Counted from the stretch's first letter, positions 47,849-59,630 are shown. The stretch: DNA of 64,000 bases from Anniella stebbinsi (GCA_029215795.1 JARDYH010000002.1:294655973-294719972), one strand, 5' to 3'. Made by a program: numbers and translations. The notes: generated from the letters alone by a model not told the origin.

Positions 47849-48935
47849 TATGGCTCAATTCGGACGACACGCTAAGCAACTGAGGGTTGATTAAGCAACA
47901 ACCCGTTGAGTTGTTAAACGTGTCGTCTGGAGGTAGCCACACAACACAGTAACAACCCACAGTAGGCAAAGTGGCAAAACTTAACAACTGAGAGAAACAA
48001 CTCACTTGCGAGTTGTTAAGGTAATTGTCAATTGACAAATGTGTCATCTGGAGCGGTGCGTGGGTGAAACAACAATGGTGAGTAGGTAAGCATGGAAGAT
48101 CAGAGAGTCGAGTGGCAAGAGCAGCAGAAAGCGGCCGGCCACTCAGGCATGCTCGCAACAGAGCCCCGGCGTTGCAGCCATAGCAACCAGGATGTCCGCC
48201 TCCCCCACCAGGCAGCCGCCACAGAGCTCAACAAGGGGCCAGCTCCTGCAAGCACTCACGCAGGGTGCCTAGTCAGCTACCCAAACAGACAGGGAAGCGC
48301 ACCAGAAGGGCACTACGGCAAAGGGGGGGAGGGGAAACGGAAGAAGCAACAAGCCCAGGCACACAGGGGTAGCCACCCCACTCTAAAAGGGAGAACAGCA
48401 ACCCACCCGAAGCATACCCCCACCCCCGTGAGCATCGGCTGTGCAGTTTCATCTGTGGACTGGCATCTCTCCCTGGCATGCCGCCCCTCTCCTCCACATC
48501 CCCTTTGCACGTTCCGTGCTTGACTCCTGGGGGTGTGGGCTTGGCCGTCCCCTCTTCACTGCTGTGCCTTTCATCCGTCTCCTCCCTTCCCGGGGACAAC
48601 TGTCCTCTCCGTAGGTTCTGCCCTGGCTTAGTGGTGCCCATGTGCCTTACTGCCCATGTCTGGTATCCCTGCTGAATAAAGTTTTCTATGCCACCCCACT
48701 CTTGCCTTCTTTCCTGTGTGTGCGGAAGATGCTCAAGGACGAAGGGGGGGTTGGGAGCTGGGGCTGGGGGCCGTGGGTCTTCCTTGCGACTGCTACGTCT
48801 CCCGTGTAGGGTGGGTGGAGGGTGCCTCCCTGGGGCATGGGTGCCAACGTTGGAATTGCAATGCTGGGCGTGGGGTGCGACTGTTGTATCGGTGCTGCCG
48901 TTCATCCTGGCTGCCTCTTTGTCCGAGGCTGCTGA

Positions 48936-49503
48936 GGGGGTATCTACACACGAGTTGTTTGACGTTTTATAAGGGTTATGAAAACTCTTTGGGCTACATG
49001 ACGCACTCCCTGTAACGTTGTATATCTGAGGTTTTTTAAAACTCACTTCAGTTATATACAACGGTTTCACTTTTAATAAATCGTTTTAAGTAAAATAATG
49101 TGTCCTACCTTACCGTTTGTAATTCCTGGGGGCAGTGCTTCCTTTACTGGTGCCCAAATGCTTAGCAGTTGATTGGTGGGGAAGAAAAAGGAAGTGGACC
49201 AGTGAACTACAACACCCACAATTCTTAGCACTATACTTGCTAGGGAATGACAGAGGAACTAAGATGGAAGTGTGTAACTGAACTACAACCCCCACAATGC
49301 CTTGCCCTAAATTCATTGAAAAACGAAAGAGAAAAAGACAGGGCAGAACAGCATGTGACTGCACACATCGCTTTAAAGACTAAAGACTGTTCTCCTGTAA
49401 CGTGAGTACTCAGTAATGTGGCCTAAGACGTTTTAGAACGCACCTATTTGGAACGTTTTAAAATACTTCTTAAAACGTTCCAAAGGACTGTGTGGATTCC
49501 CCC
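48936..49503. mobile_element. Harbinger-like MITE nested in 47852-49818
   Basis: GGGGGTATCTACACACGAG to CTGTGTGGATTCCCCC, 568 bp, with exact TGA at 48933-48935 and 49504-49506. Paired ACGTTTTA/TAAAACG words lie near both ends. It carries two ACTACAA motifs (49204 and 49281). Confidence 0.8.
49281..49304 (+). promoter_or_regulatory. ZNF143/SBS-like motif in a MITE
   Basis: AACTACAACCCCCACAATGC followed by CTTG resembles the long SBS consensus (ACTACAA-TCCCA--ATGC) bound by ZNF143/Staf. A weaker copy, GAACTACAACACCCACAATT, is at 49203-49222. Function is inferred from the motif only. Confidence 0.45.
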
Positions 49504-50047
49504 TGAGTTCTGCCCACTGACTGAGGTAGCCAATGGGGTTTGGGAGGCGTGTCCTGCATCGGCTTCAATGGCAGCGCCCATGGATTTTTGGCCGCAGTGT
49601 GTTCTGGGATACCTGCTGGAGGACTAACGGAGTTTGGTAAGCGGGGAAAATGGCGGCCGAGCTGTCAGTCAGAGCCGAGTACGCTATTAGCAACCGGGGT
49701 GGTTGTTGGTTCCCTGCAGCGCCTGCTGCAGTGTGTCGTCTGTGGATCACCACCTCTTTCACACACTGTCAGTAGGTTATTTACCCACCATTGCTTAACG
49801 TGTTGTCTGAATTGAGCCTATGAGTGTGTGTATGTAACAGTGCATATGTGTGTCCTGCAGCCCCAGCCATGGCTGCGTATGACCCTTGGCACCAAAAGGA
49901 TTGTACACCCTGCCTTGTGGGAATGTTGAAAGAGGGATTATCAGACAGCTAGGAAGAAAACCAAATGAGAATAGAGTGGTGTAAAGGCAGGTATGAGATA
50001 TCCCTCTTGCACATGCATGTTGTAGAGTGTCATCAGGCAAGCATTTC

Positions 50048-50330
50048 ATAGCATGCTCGTTACTGGCCATTCATGTTTTTTGCAGGTCCTTTTGACAATG
50101 CTGCCCACCTCTCGCATGTCTTCCACGCCTTCTGGTCTTCTTTCCACAACAAAATCCATTTAGGGGGAAGCAAAACGTGCCACCATTTCCTGCTGTGTGC
50201 ATTGTTTACTTCCTCTTTCTTTCCTGTGTGAAGAAAGAGGAAGCATCATGGGACAGAAGCGGGGAGGGGGGGGAAGTGATGGTAAGGAAACACAATTTTC
50301 CCTTGTCTGATGATGCTAATAATGTGTGAG
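50048..50330. mobile_element. MITE family C, copy 2
   Basis: Starts AGCATGCTCGTTACTGG (internally deleted terminus) and ends CTTGTCTGATGATGCTAATA, inverted TTAGCATCATCAGACAAG. It contains CCATTTCCTGCTGTGTGCAT and the CTTCCTCTTTCTTT/GAAGAAAGAGGAAG hairpin shared with 1916-2344. Confidence 0.65.
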
Positions 50331-51061
50331 CAGGTGTGCCATACATAGGCTTACATTTGTATCATCAGAATTTGCATCAGGATGGTTTGGAAGTGATCCT
50401 ATGTCTATATATGTCTCTTTAAGAACAGTGCCTGAGTCACACAGCATGCTGACATTACTTATGTACATACACTAGGGCAGCCTTTCCCAGATTTTGTTGC
50501 ATTACAATTCCCATCGTCCCTGATCATTGGCCATGTTGGCAGAGGACAATGAAAACCACACTCCAACTACATTCAGGGTTCCCAAGTTGGGGAAAACGGC
50601 GCTTGGTTTCCTTCCACGGCATCACAGCCCTTGGGTCTGAGCCACCAAAGCCTGCTGTCAGAGCACGTGATGTAGGAACAGGGAAGGCATTCTTGGGGTC
50701 AGGATCCCAGGCAGATGAGGCAAGAAACCACCCAGTGATGTGAACACCATGAAGCAAGGCAGTATTCATTGTTTCTAACCCAGGAGGAGTCACTCCTTTA
50801 TATTTGTGGAGCCTTTTTTTTATAGTGTTTGGTTTTTACAATGTTGTTTTATTGTGAGATCCTTGTAATATTAATCCATTAGGAGGACAGGATATAAATC
50901 TTTCAATAAATTAAAAAAACTGAATAATTAAAACAAAGGCTGGGATGAATAATTTAATAATTTAATTTGAAGAATTAAAGCCAGCTGCACTGAACATGTC
51001 ATGACTGTAGCTTTTAGCAGCATACACCCTCCAAGATGGAGTCTCGGGTTCAACATAGAAC
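50331..51061. other. Unassigned sequence
   Basis: An ACAATTCCCATCGTCCCTGA phrase near 50506 is part of the ACTACAA foldback family. Nothing else is supported. Confidence 0.45.
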
Positions 51062-51385
51062 CTAAGAAACGAGCGTTTTATCGCACACTCATTACTGGGC
51101 ATTCACAGTTTTCTGCGGGTCTTTTTGATGATGGTGTCCACCTCCCACATGTCTCCTGCCCCTTCTGCTCGTTTTCCCATCCCCCCACAAAAGACCCAGA
51201 AAATCCGACTTTTCCATCTGTAGCAAAACATGCCGCCACTTCCTGCTGTGTGCAGGAGAAGCAGCAGGATAAAAACTCCCACAGAATGAGCCACGTGGTC
51301 ATTGTTTACTTCCTCTTTCTTCCCCTTGTAAAGTAAGAGGAAGTATTGTGGGACAGAAACTGGGGGGGAAGTGATGGTAAGTGAG
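51062..51385. mobile_element. MITE family C, copy 3
   Basis: ACGAGCGTTTTATCGCACAC at the left, CACTTCCTGCTGTGTGCAGG in the middle and the CTTCCTCTTTCTTCC hairpin at about 51309-51344 match 1930-2220. The right terminus is missing. Confidence 0.65.
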
Positions 51386-52426
51386 GAACCTCTTAGGCTG
51401 ATAGGGGCTAATGGATCACAGAGTAGTAGGTTACCATGCAGGCCAAATAAATGCTTCTCTTGGAGTTTTGTCAGCAGCATGCTGGGGCTTCAGACGTGGG
51501 AGCTGAACATGGAATGCTTTCTTTGTGAGGTTTTCGTTGTGGGCCATGGTTTTTCCAATGCATATCAAAATGTCATCTGCTTTTTTTATTCATAATTTCA
51601 CATTCCTGGTCCATGTTCAACTTCACTATAATGCAGGAAGTGTTTATACTCCCCCATTTGCCATGGGCACTTTTGGTTCATAACTTAAAACAAACAGCAA
51701 TTTGGTGCTACTTGCTCTCTTTCTGTCAGTGTACAACAGATGAGAAGCTTGGACCCCAGGTGTTTTGTTAAAATGTGGTTGCCCTATATTTCTCTCAAGA
51801 AGGTAATTGTGTATTGTGCTCAGCTGTCTTGCCTACCTGTTTTAGAGCTGGGACAAACTATAATAGGGACAGCTTTGTCATCTAAACAAAATACTTTGAC
51901 CTACTGAAAATACTGTGGAGTAAAAAACCAACCAACCCTTACTTTTCAAAATAGCCTCTTAAAAGAGTCTTTCACTTGAGGAAGTGTATAATCTGTAATT
52001 GCATATCATCTGCATTAAAAAGTGAAGACACCAGCAACCAAGTCTTAACACATGATTTGAAAGCAAGCGCTATAAATTTCAAGGGAAATAAACTTTGAAC
52101 CAACAGATGCAACCCTAAAGAAAATAGGTTCATTCAGAAGGAAGTCCCACTGATCTGAATGGGAGCTAATTCCAAATTAGTAAACTGTTAGGATTTAGGA
52201 TATATATTTCATTTTGATTTAAGGGTGGCTGTCTTTCTAATTATTGATTATGGCAGAGGTGGGCTGCAGGCCCCCCCAGCCTTTTTTTGCTCCCCCCCTG
52301 CATCTCGCCCTGAACTTGCCACTGACATTCAGCAGTGCAACAGCCAAAAAAAGGTTGCTTTTTCCTTGTGTTAAGGAAATACATTATGGCTTGCCACCAA
52401 AATTTGGTGGTGTGGTAGCAAAAAAG

Positions 52427-52428
<2 letters not shown>
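51386..52428. other. Unassigned sequence
   Basis: No supported gene or repeat boundary. Confidence 0.45.
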
Positions 52429-52460
<32 letters not shown>

Positions 52461-52484
52461 TTTATACACACACACACACACACT
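52428..52484. repeat. (GT)n-spacer-(AC)n microsatellite hairpin
   Basis: About 15 GT units, then ATTTTAT, then about 11 AC units, so the two arms are self-complementary. Confidence 0.93.
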
Positions 52485-52667
52485 GATGCACATCAGCTTT
52501 AAATAAAATTCTCAGGGTTGCTTACAACAAAATTCAGTAAACAAGCACAATTTAGCTAAAGTAACTATAAAACAACCACTAATCTGCATCCTATGGATAT
52601 GATCAGAGGCTGAGATCTGACTAACTACTTTTATGGGGATGGGGGTGAGTTGAAAGCAGCTTGCTCC

Positions 52668-52781
52668 AACTGATGTTCTCCAGATGTGTTGGCTTACAAC
52701 TCCCATCATCCCGAGGGAGCTGGCTGGGGATGATGGGAGTTATAGGCCAACACATCTGGAGGGGGCCAGGTTGGGGAAGAC
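52668..52781. repeat. Foldback of the ACTACAA family, well preserved
   Basis: The left arm CTCCAGATGTGTTGGCTTAC plus AACTCCCATCATCCC is inverted after a 20-base loop as GATGATGGGAGTT, then CCAACACATCTGGAG. It is a dispersed non-coding MITE-like unit. Confidence 0.82.
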
Positions 52782-52977
52782 TGCTGTAAGGGGTCATATT
52801 TGCCCTTTCTGATTTGTCTATTTTAAATGCAGACCCCCATGCCAAAGAGTGACCAACTAGGGAATAGAGTGGGCAAAAAGTGAGTATCATGGCCAAAGGT
52901 GGCATGTGATTGATTTCCCCTTTTTCATAGGCACTCGTTACTCATCTGACTGTTCTGAGTAGTATCTTGTACCCACA

Positions 52978-53280
52978 GAACCTTCTCTTCTGCTGCTCCC
53001 AGACTGTGGAATGGCCTGCTGGGAGAGGTTCGCCAACTTAACAGTCTTCCGGAATGTAAGAAAGCTATAAAGACTGAACTCTTCCGGCAGGCCTACCCAG
53101 TTGAATTTTAAGATGCCTTTTAATAATGTATTTGTTTTATATATTTTTAATAATTGATTAGTTTTATATGTTTTTAATCAGTTTTATGTATTTTATGCTG
53201 TTTTGTATTTAATGTTGTACCCCACTTCGATCCAGAGGGAGAGGGAGGTAATAAATAATAATAATAACAATAATAATAAT
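52978..53280 (+). mobile_element. L2-clade LINE, last 0.3 kb
   Basis: ACCTTCTCTTCTGCTGCTCC begins the conserved C-terminal segment (FSSAAPRLWNGLL), followed by GGCCTACCCAGTTGAATTTT, the 3' UTR with CTTCGATCCAGAGGGAGAGG and an AAT repeat tail at about 53250-53280. Confidence 0.88.
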
Positions 53281-53302
53281 TGTATGTTTATGAGCAGTTA
53301 GC

Positions 53303-53513
53303 GGAGGCTGGTGGTTCTGATGTCAGTGGGGCAGTGAAACTGCTTTGGGTTTCAGCCAGGACCTGTAAGAATTCTAAAGGAGCTATCCAAGGTACTGAAT
53401 CTATTTTGGGGATAAGATTCAGCATTCTGGATAGCTCCTTTAGAGGTCTGGCAGGTTCTGACTGAAATCCACAGTGGATTCACCGCCTCACTGATACTGG
53501 AGTCACCAGCCTC
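53303..53513. repeat. Foldback MITE, GGAGGCTGGTG family
   Basis: The left arm GGAGGCTGGTGGTTCTGATG runs to AGGAGCTATCCA near 53390. It is inverted from TGGATAGCTCCTTTAGAG to CTGGAGTCACCAGCCTC at the right. The centre is near 53410. Partial relatives lie at about 38830-38950 and 55770-55868. Confidence 0.82.
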
Positions 53514-56269
53514 TAATGCTAAAAGTAGTGCTCTCAGGGCAGGACTATGGGGCAGATGTCCGGGGGCCCACTTAGCAGAATGAGCAGGAGGGCCCCAAAT
53601 GAAGCGGGCTGGCTTTTCACATTTTGAATTGAGTGAAGTAATACAGATGACCATCCAAAGAGGGGAGCTGCTGGAAGTCTATTAAGTCCAGAGTGTAAAA
53701 TTACTGCCTATAAAAGCTGAAAGCTTTCCCCAGGACAGGAGATCACAAAAATAGATGGATGTTAGATAAAAAGTAAACTTTTCTTTTTGGATATGACTCA
53801 TTTTTTCTCCCAATGATGGTGTTGAGCTTAATCTTCTTTATACTTTTATCCCTTTGATCTTCAGTTTTTATTTCCCTGTTAGAACTAAAAGGGGTACAAA
53901 ATGTTGTTCACATTTCTGTCCTTATCAACATCCAATCTCCAGAACCTGAAGAGTATTAAGGTTTCTTTCTAAAGGCACCTTATTTTTCTCTTCCCTTGCT
54001 TTGCTGCATGTAAGGTGTTGCATTTGAGGTCTCTTTGGTGGGAAAGAAATTGGGAAGGAAATAAAACAAGTCAAATGTCCTGATAAACTTATCCTTCCAT
54101 ATTCATAGCAAAGTTTATTTCTTTGTGATTTAGGCCATCAGTTTAGATCTCTAAAGAAGAGGAGATTGCAATCACTAAAGCTGTTTATTACCTTATAAAT
54201 CTGGGAAGAAAACTGGAAGTAGCATTTAAATTTAACTAGCTTCAAAGGCAAATAAAGAAAACTGTAGCAGTTCACAAAGTCATAACTCATGGCATTAGGA
54301 ATGCATCTGGCCCTTTTATGAGGTGAGAGAGCTGCTTAACTTTTACATTTTTAAAAATTATATTTTGTAAGGTTAAAATAGCATTATAAAAGTGGTGCCA
54401 CATCCACCACGAAAATGTGTACAGTATAAATCTGATCAAAATCAATCAATCAATCAATCAATCAATCCTAGGTGTCAACAATTTAGTTCCTCACAGCTTT
54501 CCTCCTCATGTGGGATATCCCTATGCCTGATCTATACCATAGTCAGTTGTACTTATCTGAGAGCAAAACTTTCTTTTTTTAAAAAAATTATGATTAGCAT
54601 TTATCTGCTGCTTTCCCAACATTTGTTCAAAGCAGTGTAGAACGAGAAAAAAGCAGAACAATAAAACACACACACACACACACACCATGATAAAAAAATA
54701 AATACAAACATCACGAAGCAACTTAAAAATACTGAACAGCCAGTCAAAGAATACTCCTGTTTGGGTGAAGTTTCAAAAGGCAAATGAAATGAAAGCAAGA
54801 CAGAACTTAAGGGAATCAGTTCACAGTCTTGGGGCTATCGCTCTAGAGGTCCTGCTTGTTGTACAACAGGGTCTGATTTTACAAGACGGAGGTTGTGAGG
54901 TATTTCTGTCGATAAAGGACATACTTCCCCAGCTTGGTGCTTGCCTTCATGTATTGGACTTCAATGCTAATTGTGAAGAAAGGGGCCAGGATGGCTACAG
55001 TCTAGCTGGGATGGGCAGGGTTGGCCTACCTTGCAGGACTGGGGCCTTGGAGTTGGGAGGGGGAGAATTCCATGGAGAAATGTTACAAAATTTAGAGCTG
55101 CTGGTTCCCAACACCCACACCTGGCCCTCTTATCTTGGGAGGCCAGGCAGCTGCAAGAATTTCAGCTGTGGGAAATGGCTGTTCGCAGGGAGGGCGCTGG
55201 TGGTATGAGCGGGATGCCCAGGGATTGGTTTTGGCTAGTCACGGTACCAGATAACCCGGAAAGGGATAAAGGGGATACCCACTAGGTGGAAGACATGTTC
55301 TCCTGGACCGGTGCACGAATGGAGGAATCCCTACTCAGTAAGTTGATGCTGGGGAATATATAGATTTATTGCTTTCAGGTCTGGCTCGTTCCAGGGAAAG
55401 ACTTGTCACCCTTTGGGTGTGATTTAGAGTGGGTTTTGTTTTATTGCTGCTAACCTCTACCTCAAACCTCATCCTAGCCCCCTCACTCCCCACTCCCCCT
55501 CCCTTTCCTTCCTGGCTTCCATTTTAAATGGCTTATTGGAAGGACTGGAGCCCTACATGGACTAGAATTAGGATCTTAATAAATTGCTTCAGTCCTTAAC
55601 TTGTGTGGTTATTTTTGAAGGCTGGCTTGGGGCCATTTGGCCTTGGGATAGGGAGGTGGGCTTGGGGGGAATTTGGCTAATGAGTTCCATGCCTACCTGG
55701 TCGGAAAGTGGGCTCTTTCCTTCACACTAATCATGTCTGGGGGTGGTGGGAACTAGTGCAGGTTGGTAGAAGTACCTTGGAAAGCTCTTTTAGAGTTCTG
55801 ACTGGTTCTGACTGAAACCTGGAGTGGCTTCACTGCCCTACTGACATTGGAGCCGCCAGTCTCCACTGGTGGGAACTGTAATCCAACACTTCTGGAAGGC
55901 ACTAGGTTGGGGAGAGATGGGCAGGCTCTGTTTGGGTCCCAGTCAGGCCACAAAAAAATGTATGGGCCAATCCCAGCACCTGGAATTGAGCACAGGCGCA
56001 AACTAGTATTGTCACTCACAGGTTACAAGTTGGGTCTGACATGTCTATGAATTGGAACATTAGGGGTTGGAAAGACAAGAAGTTTTATTTGCATCAATGA
56101 CAGTGTCATTGAAATACTCCTATCAATTATGAAAATATGCAGTAAAAAACTCCAACGATGTCAGAACTCTTCATATTTCCTGTGCTGTGCAGGTCCTTTT
56201 CCATTGCTATTTCATGAGCAGATAATAATTTTACCACCTGAAATATCCAGAGCTGAATGGAGTAGTAAT

Positions 56270-56271
<2 letters not shown>
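53514..56271. other. Mostly unassigned
   Basis: (AATC)n lies at about 54440-54466 and (CA)n at 54667-54687. Part of the GGAGGCTGGTG foldback is at 55770-55868, and an ACTACAA-family end at about 55867-55915. From 54950 to 55600 there is moderately GC-rich sequence with a 147-codon frame from 54765, no domain, and an AATAAA near 55577. I do not recognise it. Confidence 0.4.

Positions 56272-56342
<71 letters not shown>
56272..56342. repeat. Compound (CT)n(GT)n microsatellite
   Basis: About 14 CT units, CATAT, then about 18 GT units. Confidence 0.95.
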
Positions 56343-56345
<3 letters not shown>

Positions 56346-57899
56346 GTGCAACTATTGCATCTCTTCCAATAAAAGCTCTTTATTTATTTTTTTAGCTTAG
56401 AAGAAGACTGGTAGTAGAAAAACTGCCCAATATCAATTGTTTTTGAAGCCAAAACCAACTCAGTATAAAACAGAACTCTTAAACATGACCTGATTGCCTA
56501 CCACAACAGTACTGTGACATCACATGGCCACTGAGTTGCAGAACTGCCCTGTAACATCTTTTTCTTTACAAAGTGCATCCTTGAAGCCAGGTGCTGGCAT
56601 TCATAGCCCATATGGAATAACTCATTTATTTCTCCTAGGTTTCCAGTTCCATCAAACAGGCTTTTTTTGTGTGTGTACTGAATCGGCCAGAAATGGCTAA
56701 AGGCATCTCCATTTTAATTAACACTTTGATAGCCCATTTTCTAACCCAAATGGTGATGAAAAGATTTTCTCTAATTGATCATCTAGCCACAAATGTTGTG
56801 AAGAGGAACTTCCTGCTTACATACCACTCTGTTGAGTGGAGTATTATGTAGACTGTTGAGTGGTCATCTCTGCCCGCCTTGGATGAACATCATCAGCCCC
56901 AGCCACTGGAGTTGTTGGGGGGTGTAGTCCAACACATCAGGAAGGCACCAGGTTGGGGAAAGCCAATATACCTAAGCTGTCGAGAACGTTGAGTTGTAGG
57001 TAAATTTTCCATGTACATGCTCCTTCCCTCATCTCCTGACAAATGTACTGTGATTCCTAAATGCTGATTTACTGTATTGTCTTTTCCTCCTTCTTTCCCA
57101 GCATAACCTTCTCCACTTCTCCCTAATTTGTATCCTATAGTTCCCCCCTACTGTTGTTATATTTTATTATTGTATTCTGGACTTAAAATATAGGCGACCA
57201 TTTAATAAAAAAAGTATAAACAAAAAAGAATGTAACAAAAACAAATGTACTCTATAAATAATTTTACACTGAATAGATTTCAGTGTACAATCCAATTTTT
57301 TCCCTAAGAACTGTAGTGAATACAGCTTGCTGTACATTATCTGGATTACTTCATCAACAGATTCTTGGCAACATGCCTCTCTTAGTGCCGAACTAGATGT
57401 TACAAGAAGATTGTACAACATTATCCCAACAGCCTTTTTTACACAGGAAGAAACACTTCTGGAAGAGATTAGAAAACTGGCAAAGGGACATGCGGTAATG
57501 GTGTTAATACCTAATTTGGTTGCACGTTGGTCCAAACAGAAGGCACAACGTTTTTTTTTTCTTATTTGGATTTTTGTTTTGTTTTAGTTAAGTTTGTTGT
57601 TGTTGTTGTTTTTATTTTGTTGGGGATTTGGGGGGCACATTTTTGTCACAAATTGGGTCATTTTATTTTTCTTTTGGAGGGATTTCCCCCCTTATTATTA
57701 TGTATAGTCCTGGGTAATTTTAAAAGTTTCCTCAGTTCCAATATCACAAATATTACTCTAAGGTTTTCAGAAATGGTTCATTTCAAACATCAACATTGGA
57801 TTCATTTGCTATACAATCCATGCTATGTAATATTAGTTGTTGTTTACAAATCTGGAAAGAACTGACTGTGTAGTGGAGTAAACAAATTCAGAGTGTTTT
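56343..57899. other. Unassigned sequence
   Basis: An ACTACAA-family fragment lies near 56883-56962, and a short GTT repeat near 57594-57612. No gene is supported. The AT-rich 57320-57890 part could be 5' sequence of the LINE that follows, but no motif shows it. Confidence 0.4.
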
Positions 57900-58564
57900 T
57901 TCAATAGTTAATGTGATCTCATGGAATGTCAAAGAGCTACGAAATGTAAATAAGCAGAAAAGAGTACTTTTTTCTAAGTTAAAAGAGCTCAATGCTGATG
58001 TTGCATTTCTGCAAGAAACTCATTTGATGTCTGTTGATGAACATATGTTGAGAAAGGACAGGGTTGGTGAGGTTTATGTGTAACACAGCATAAAGGGGTG
58101 GCGATTTTGATCCATAAATGACTCTCCATTGTAACTCAACAGGTGGTTCTTGATATTGAGAGGCACTTTTTGATTTTGGTTGGGAAGTATATGGACAAAC
58201 TAATTGCTACGATTAATGTATATGGACCTAATATCGATTCCTCAGATATGTTTCATGATTGGTTTAGCAATCTGGTCAATATTGCTTATGATTATTTGAT
58301 TGTGGGTGGGGTCTTTAACAAGGTTTTAGATCCTTCACTTGATAGAAATACACCTCCTCCTAAGATTTAAACAGCTGTGAGATTGGCAGTTCAGGCTTAC
58401 ATGATGGAATATGATTTAATTGATGCCTGGAGAATATTACATCCTGTTGATAGAGAGTATACTTTTATTTCATCAGTTTATCATAATTGCTTTAGATTAG
58501 ATTAGTTTTTGGTTTCTACATCCCTGATAGATCAAATAAAAGATTGTAAAATTGACATATTAGC
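57900..58564 (+). mobile_element. L1-type LINE endonuclease region, decayed
   Basis: Broken frames give the N-terminal apurinic endonuclease pattern of L1/Tx1-type ORF2. The pieces are VISWNVKELRN (about 57910), LKELNADVAFLQETHL with the QETH catalytic signature (about 57980-58028), INVYGPN (about 58215-58235) and YDYLIVGGVFN, where a G-DFN is expected (58290-58322), then YFLVS-like decay near 58500. Stops and frameshifts are present. It is cut at its right by the Harbinger-like terminus at 58568, consistent with that element having inserted into it. Confidence 0.8.
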
Positions 58565-58943
58565 AGTGGCCTCCTCCACACGGGGCGTTTAATGAGCCTT
58601 GAAGGCTCATTATAAATTTTACCTACACACGAGCGGAGCGCAAAACGGGCGTAGAGGCGCGTTATCTCCCGGATTATGCGCATTATCGAATGCGCGTTAA
58701 ATAGCGACTTTTATTTTGCGGCGGGATGTAAAGCGCGTTATGACCATGTGTACAGTTTTTCAGTGAAGCGCATTTTCGGAGAGGTGTGAGCAGGTAGAGG
58801 GCGGGTTTTGACGAGATGGGCGGGGAGAGGGAAGGTATTTCCGGCGGGAGATTTGAAAAAAAAGCCCTCAGGTTATGCGCAGCCGCGCGGGTGTGCTCAC
58901 CCAACGGTTTGGCTGGAGGCGCAGGTGTGGTCGCGCGCCTATG

Positions 58944-58951
58944 CATATAAG
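58944..58951 (+). promoter_or_regulatory. TATA-like box in CpG-rich promoter
   Basis: CATATAAG lies 98 bases before the ATG at 59050 in a CpG-rich stretch (58860-58990, many GCGCG words). A start site near 58975 would give a 5' UTR of about 75 bases. It is inferred from the motif and spacing only. Confidence 0.45.
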
Positions 58952-59049
58952 CGCGTGCGCGCGATCCGACCGTTGACCTCATTTAACTTCGCGACGCCAG
59001 AGAGACTGCATCCTGATTTATTTCCTCTACACCTTTTCCACCTACCGAA

Positions 59050-59539
59050 ATGGCTGCTCCAGGAAGGGGAGTTTCTTGGAAAAAGGCAGAGATTCTCGAC
59101 CTTCTGGACATTTTTGGGGAGCAGAAAGTTCAAGCTCAACTGAATGCCAGCCATAGGAACCTCGATGCCTATGAATCCATTGCTCAGGAAATGCAAAGAA
59201 GGGGCCATATCCGTACAGCGAAGGAGTGCAGGACGAAGGCAAAGGCAATGAGGCAGGAATATCGCAGGGTCGTGAATCATAATTCACGATCAGGAAATGA
59301 TGCTGCCACCTGCCCCTTTTTTGAGGAGCTTCATAGCATTTTTCGGGGGGATGCTACTATTCAACCAAATCGCGTGGGCAGGAGTCTGAACATCCATCGT
59401 GTCCAAGCACCTGCTGCTGCTCCCCCAGTAAGTTCCCCCCTGGCTTTCCCGCTCTCAGAAGGCTCAGAAGAACTGTTCAGCAGTGAACTTCAAACAATAG
59501 ATGTGGAGGACTACCTTGGAACGCCCTACTCTCCCGGAG
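59050..59539 (+). CDS. Myb/SANT-like DNA-binding domain protein, exon 1
   Basis: This exon encodes 163 codons plus one base. Residues about 8-98 form a Myb/SANT-like (MADF/Myb_DNA-bind_4 type) three-helix domain: W10 and the E-I-L-D-L-L helix (14-19), N37-x-x-x-Y41-x-x-I44-A45 (helix 2), then RTAKECRTKAKAMRQEYRRV (55-74), the recognition-helix block with conserved C60 and K63/K65, and a CPFFEEL block (88-94). The R-SG-D--TCPFFEEL-I pattern is that of the large MSANTD/ZSCAN29-like families in reptiles and of Harbinger Myb-like proteins. A Pro/Ala/Ser-rich, then acidic tail (residues 115-163) follows. The ATG has G at -3 and G at +4. The frame stays open past the donor GGAG|GTACAT, but splicing at 59539 joins in frame to exon 2. 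The expected role is sequence-specific DNA binding in the nucleus. Confidence 0.8.
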
Positions 59540-59630
59540 GTACATTGATTGTAATTGCCATTTTTTAAAAAATCTCGTTCTTCCTTCTATTTCATGCCTA
59601 TAGCTCACATCTGATGTTTTCCCCTTTTAG

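Larger units (their letters stand above)
47852..49818. mobile_element. Large Harbinger-like element, 1.97 kb
   Basis: Ends GGCTCAATTCGGACGACACG and, inverted, GGCTCAATTCAGACAACACG continue to a shared TTAAGCAAT-like segment. Exact TAT lies at 47849-47851 and 49819-49821. The interior contains the nested element 48936-49503 and about 0.75 kb of GC-rich sequence. Frames of 143 (+) and 265 (-) codons there show no transposase or other domain, so I do not call them genes. Confidence 0.85.

Noticed and set aside
48273..49070. 265-codon minus-strand frame in the large Harbinger-like element
   Set aside because: Its N-terminal part runs through the nested MITE at 48936-49503, the composition is Gly/Pro/Arg-rich, and no transposase or Myb motif is present.
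52244..52486. 80-codon frames on both strands
   Set aside because: They run through a GT/AC microsatellite hairpin and give only dipeptide repeats.
54765..55208. 147-codon frame
   Set aside because: No domain and no splice context that I can defend. It is mentioned only as unexplained sequence.
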